A DNA stretch of 6,483 nt from Candidatus Fibrimonadales bacterium (lineage in GTDB: Bacteria > Fibrobacterota > Fibrobacteria > Fibrobacterales > Fibrobacteraceae). Made by a program: the position numbers and the translations under genes. The notes below the pieces were generated by a model. It had not been told where the DNA came from, made no database searches, and saw only the letters and a program-made list of their open reading frames with translations. This document shows, piece by piece, positions 5,338 through 6,483 of the stretch. Where the stretch lies: NCBI GenBank assembly GCA_009777135.1, contig WRMM01000116.1, positions 1-6,483 of the forward strand, read 5' to 3'. Position 1 is the stretch's first letter. Each line of letters opens with the position of its first letter.

Positions 5338-6483
5338 AAGGATAATCCGTTGTTTCTGAACCCGCAGGCCAAGCCATTGGCAATTTGCCAGTTGGAGCAT
5401 AATCGCCAAAAAGCACATCCGCTATTCCGGCACCCTCTGTGCCCGGCAGCCACGCAACTACAAAGGCATCACTTGCAGCCAAAAGCTCTGGCACAATGCG
5501 CGGACGTCCGGTAACGAATACCGTTACAATCTTCTTTCCTTGACTGCGATAATTAGCAATATTATTCATATCTGTGTTTGATGGCGTGAAATCCAAGGAA
5601 GAGATGTCTCCGCACCACTCAGCATAAGTGGGACTTTCTCCGGTAACATAAACTATTATGTTGGAACTTTCCACCGTGCCAAAAGTCGATTGCCCCGACA
5701 CTTGCTGCATCCCTGATAATACGGAAGTTCCAACGCCAGAGAAGCTGCTGTTGCCGCTTGCGCCTTGCCATGAAATGGTCCAGCCGCCGCTCTGCAAAGC
5801 GATGTCATTGCTATGACTGCCAAATACGTGAATATTGCCGTTCTTGGAAAGTGGCAAGGTGCCATCGTTTTTCAGCAGCACCTGGCTTTTGCGCACGGCT
5901 TCACGGGCAATTTCTTTATGCGCAGTAGAATTTCTATAGCTGGTGGTATTGTATAAATATTCCGATGGCCCTGCAACGCTAATATCATCCATTATGCCAG
6001 CACGGAATTTTGCCCTTAAAATGCGACGCACGGCATCGTCTATGCGATCCATGGAAACTTGGTTATCGTTTACCAAATTGGTTAAATGAGTGATAAATTG
6101 CGTATGGCTCCCCTGCGGTTCCATAGCATGGTCAATACCCGCATTTATAGCATTGCGCACAGCAGCCTGAGTAAGCGAAGGAGCGGTAGTAGTCAAACCG
6201 GGAAGCGGATTTGTTCGACATGGATTGTAGCCATAACCACCTGGATCAACATATCCGGGGCTTGTGGAATGGGCAATCCCCTGCCAGTCGCTTATAATAA
6301 AGCCGTCAAATCCCAGTTCTGTTTTAAGCCATCCAGTAAGGCGCAAAGAATCTACGTGCTGATGAACACGTTGCCCATTACCTACTGTATCTATTGTATT
6401 AAAACTTGCCATTACGCTTAAAACTCCTTGCTCTACCAAAGCTTCGTATCCGGGCAAATGAACAGAGCGCAATATTTCATTGC
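5315..6483 (-). CDS. GH3 exo-beta-glucosidase/glucanase, 5' end outside window
   Basis: The frame stays open past the window edge, reading 'NEI' before 'LRSVHLPGYE', so the N-terminal part of the TIM-barrel domain is missing. Residues below are counted from the TTG at 6472. The nucleophile Asp is D62 in 'GFIISDWQGI' (codon 6289-6287). The barrel ends near 'RIDDAVRRILRAKF' (143-156). The second domain follows from 'AREAVRKSQVLLKN' (189-202) with 'GGWTISWQG' (229-237), then 'GESPTYAEWCGD' (278-289), the region that should carry the acid/base Glu, and 'SDAFVVAWLPGTEG'. The protein ends 'YPYGFGLNY' without a fibronectin-like C-terminal domain. These motifs resemble the plant/bacterial ExoI-ExoP group that removes terminal glucose from beta-glucans. 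A possible insertion rich in Gly, Pro and Tyr (about 67-98, with a Cys) follows the nucleophile. It is probably secreted, but the N-terminus is not visible. Confidence 0.95.
   Translation of the reverse strand, partial: NEILRSVHLPGYEALVEQGVLSVMASFNTIDTVGNGQRVHQHVDSLRLTGWLKTELGFDGFIISDWQGIAHSTSPGYVDPGGYGYNPCRTNPLPGLTTTAPSLTQAAVRNAINAGIDHAMEPQGSHTQFITHLTNLVNDNQVSMDRIDDAVRRILRAKFRAGIMDDISVAGPSEYLYNTTSYRNSTAHKEIAREAVRKSQVLLKNDGTLPLSKNGNIHVFGSHSNDIALQSGGWTISWQGASGNSSFSGVGTSVLSGMQQVSGQSTFGTVESSNIIVYVTGESPTYAEWCGDISSLDFTPSNTDMNNIANYRSQGKKIVTVFVTGRPRIVPELLAASDAFVVAWLPGTEGAGIADVLFGDYAPTGKLPMAWPAGSETTDYPYGFGLNY

Noticed and set aside
5137..5418. Full 93-residue reading of the small minus-strand ORF
   Set aside because: Its first 104 nt run through the conserved GH3 C-terminal region in another frame; only the part from about 5337 looks protein-like.
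6086..6421. 111-residue + strand ORF
   Set aside because: It is antisense to the GH3 catalytic region, including the nucleophile codon.

Overview
The window most likely comes from a diderm (Gram-negative) polysaccharide-degrading bacterium. The evidence is two predicted lipoproteins with relaxed lipoboxes, a predicted outer-membrane beta-barrel protein ending in Phe, and a glycoside hydrolase family 3 (GH3) enzyme, all in moderately AT-rich, densely packed DNA. The lipobox style and the hydrolase would suit Fibrobacterota (gut relatives of Fibrobacter), with Spirochaetota or Bacteroidota as alternatives. No taxonomic marker gene is present, so this is a guess.

Layout. Positions 1-2097 (+ strand) hold four tightly coupled genes for envelope proteins: a 5'-truncated beta-rich protein, two lipoproteins, and a small outer-membrane barrel protein. 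The junctions are a 9-nt gap, a 4-nt ATGA overlap and an 11-nt overlap. The first three proteins seem to share a repeated module. I do not recognise a described system here.

Positions 2094-6483 (- strand) run toward this cassette and meet it tail to tail, with the two stop codons overlapping. In transcription order they are: the C-terminal part of a GH3 exo-beta-glucosidase/glucanase; a small unrecognised ORF overlapping the GH3 end; a 630-residue AIPR-family (abortive infection phage resistance, PF10592-type) protein; a 62-residue single-pass membrane protein starting 1 nt after the AIPR stop; and a farnesyl-diphosphate-synthase-type polyprenyl synthetase (ispA-like). The AIPR start is best placed at an ATG at 5083, preceded by GGAG, rather than at the upstream TTG.

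How the genes work together. The + strand cassette probably makes a set of surface components that may assemble at the outer membrane. The GH3 enzyme would finish glucan breakdown. The AIPR gene is a probable phage-defence element. It is co-directional and nearly contiguous with a membrane peptide and a housekeeping isoprenoid gene, which is an unusual setting. No RNA genes, insertion sequences, CRISPR arrays or convincing intrinsic terminators were seen.
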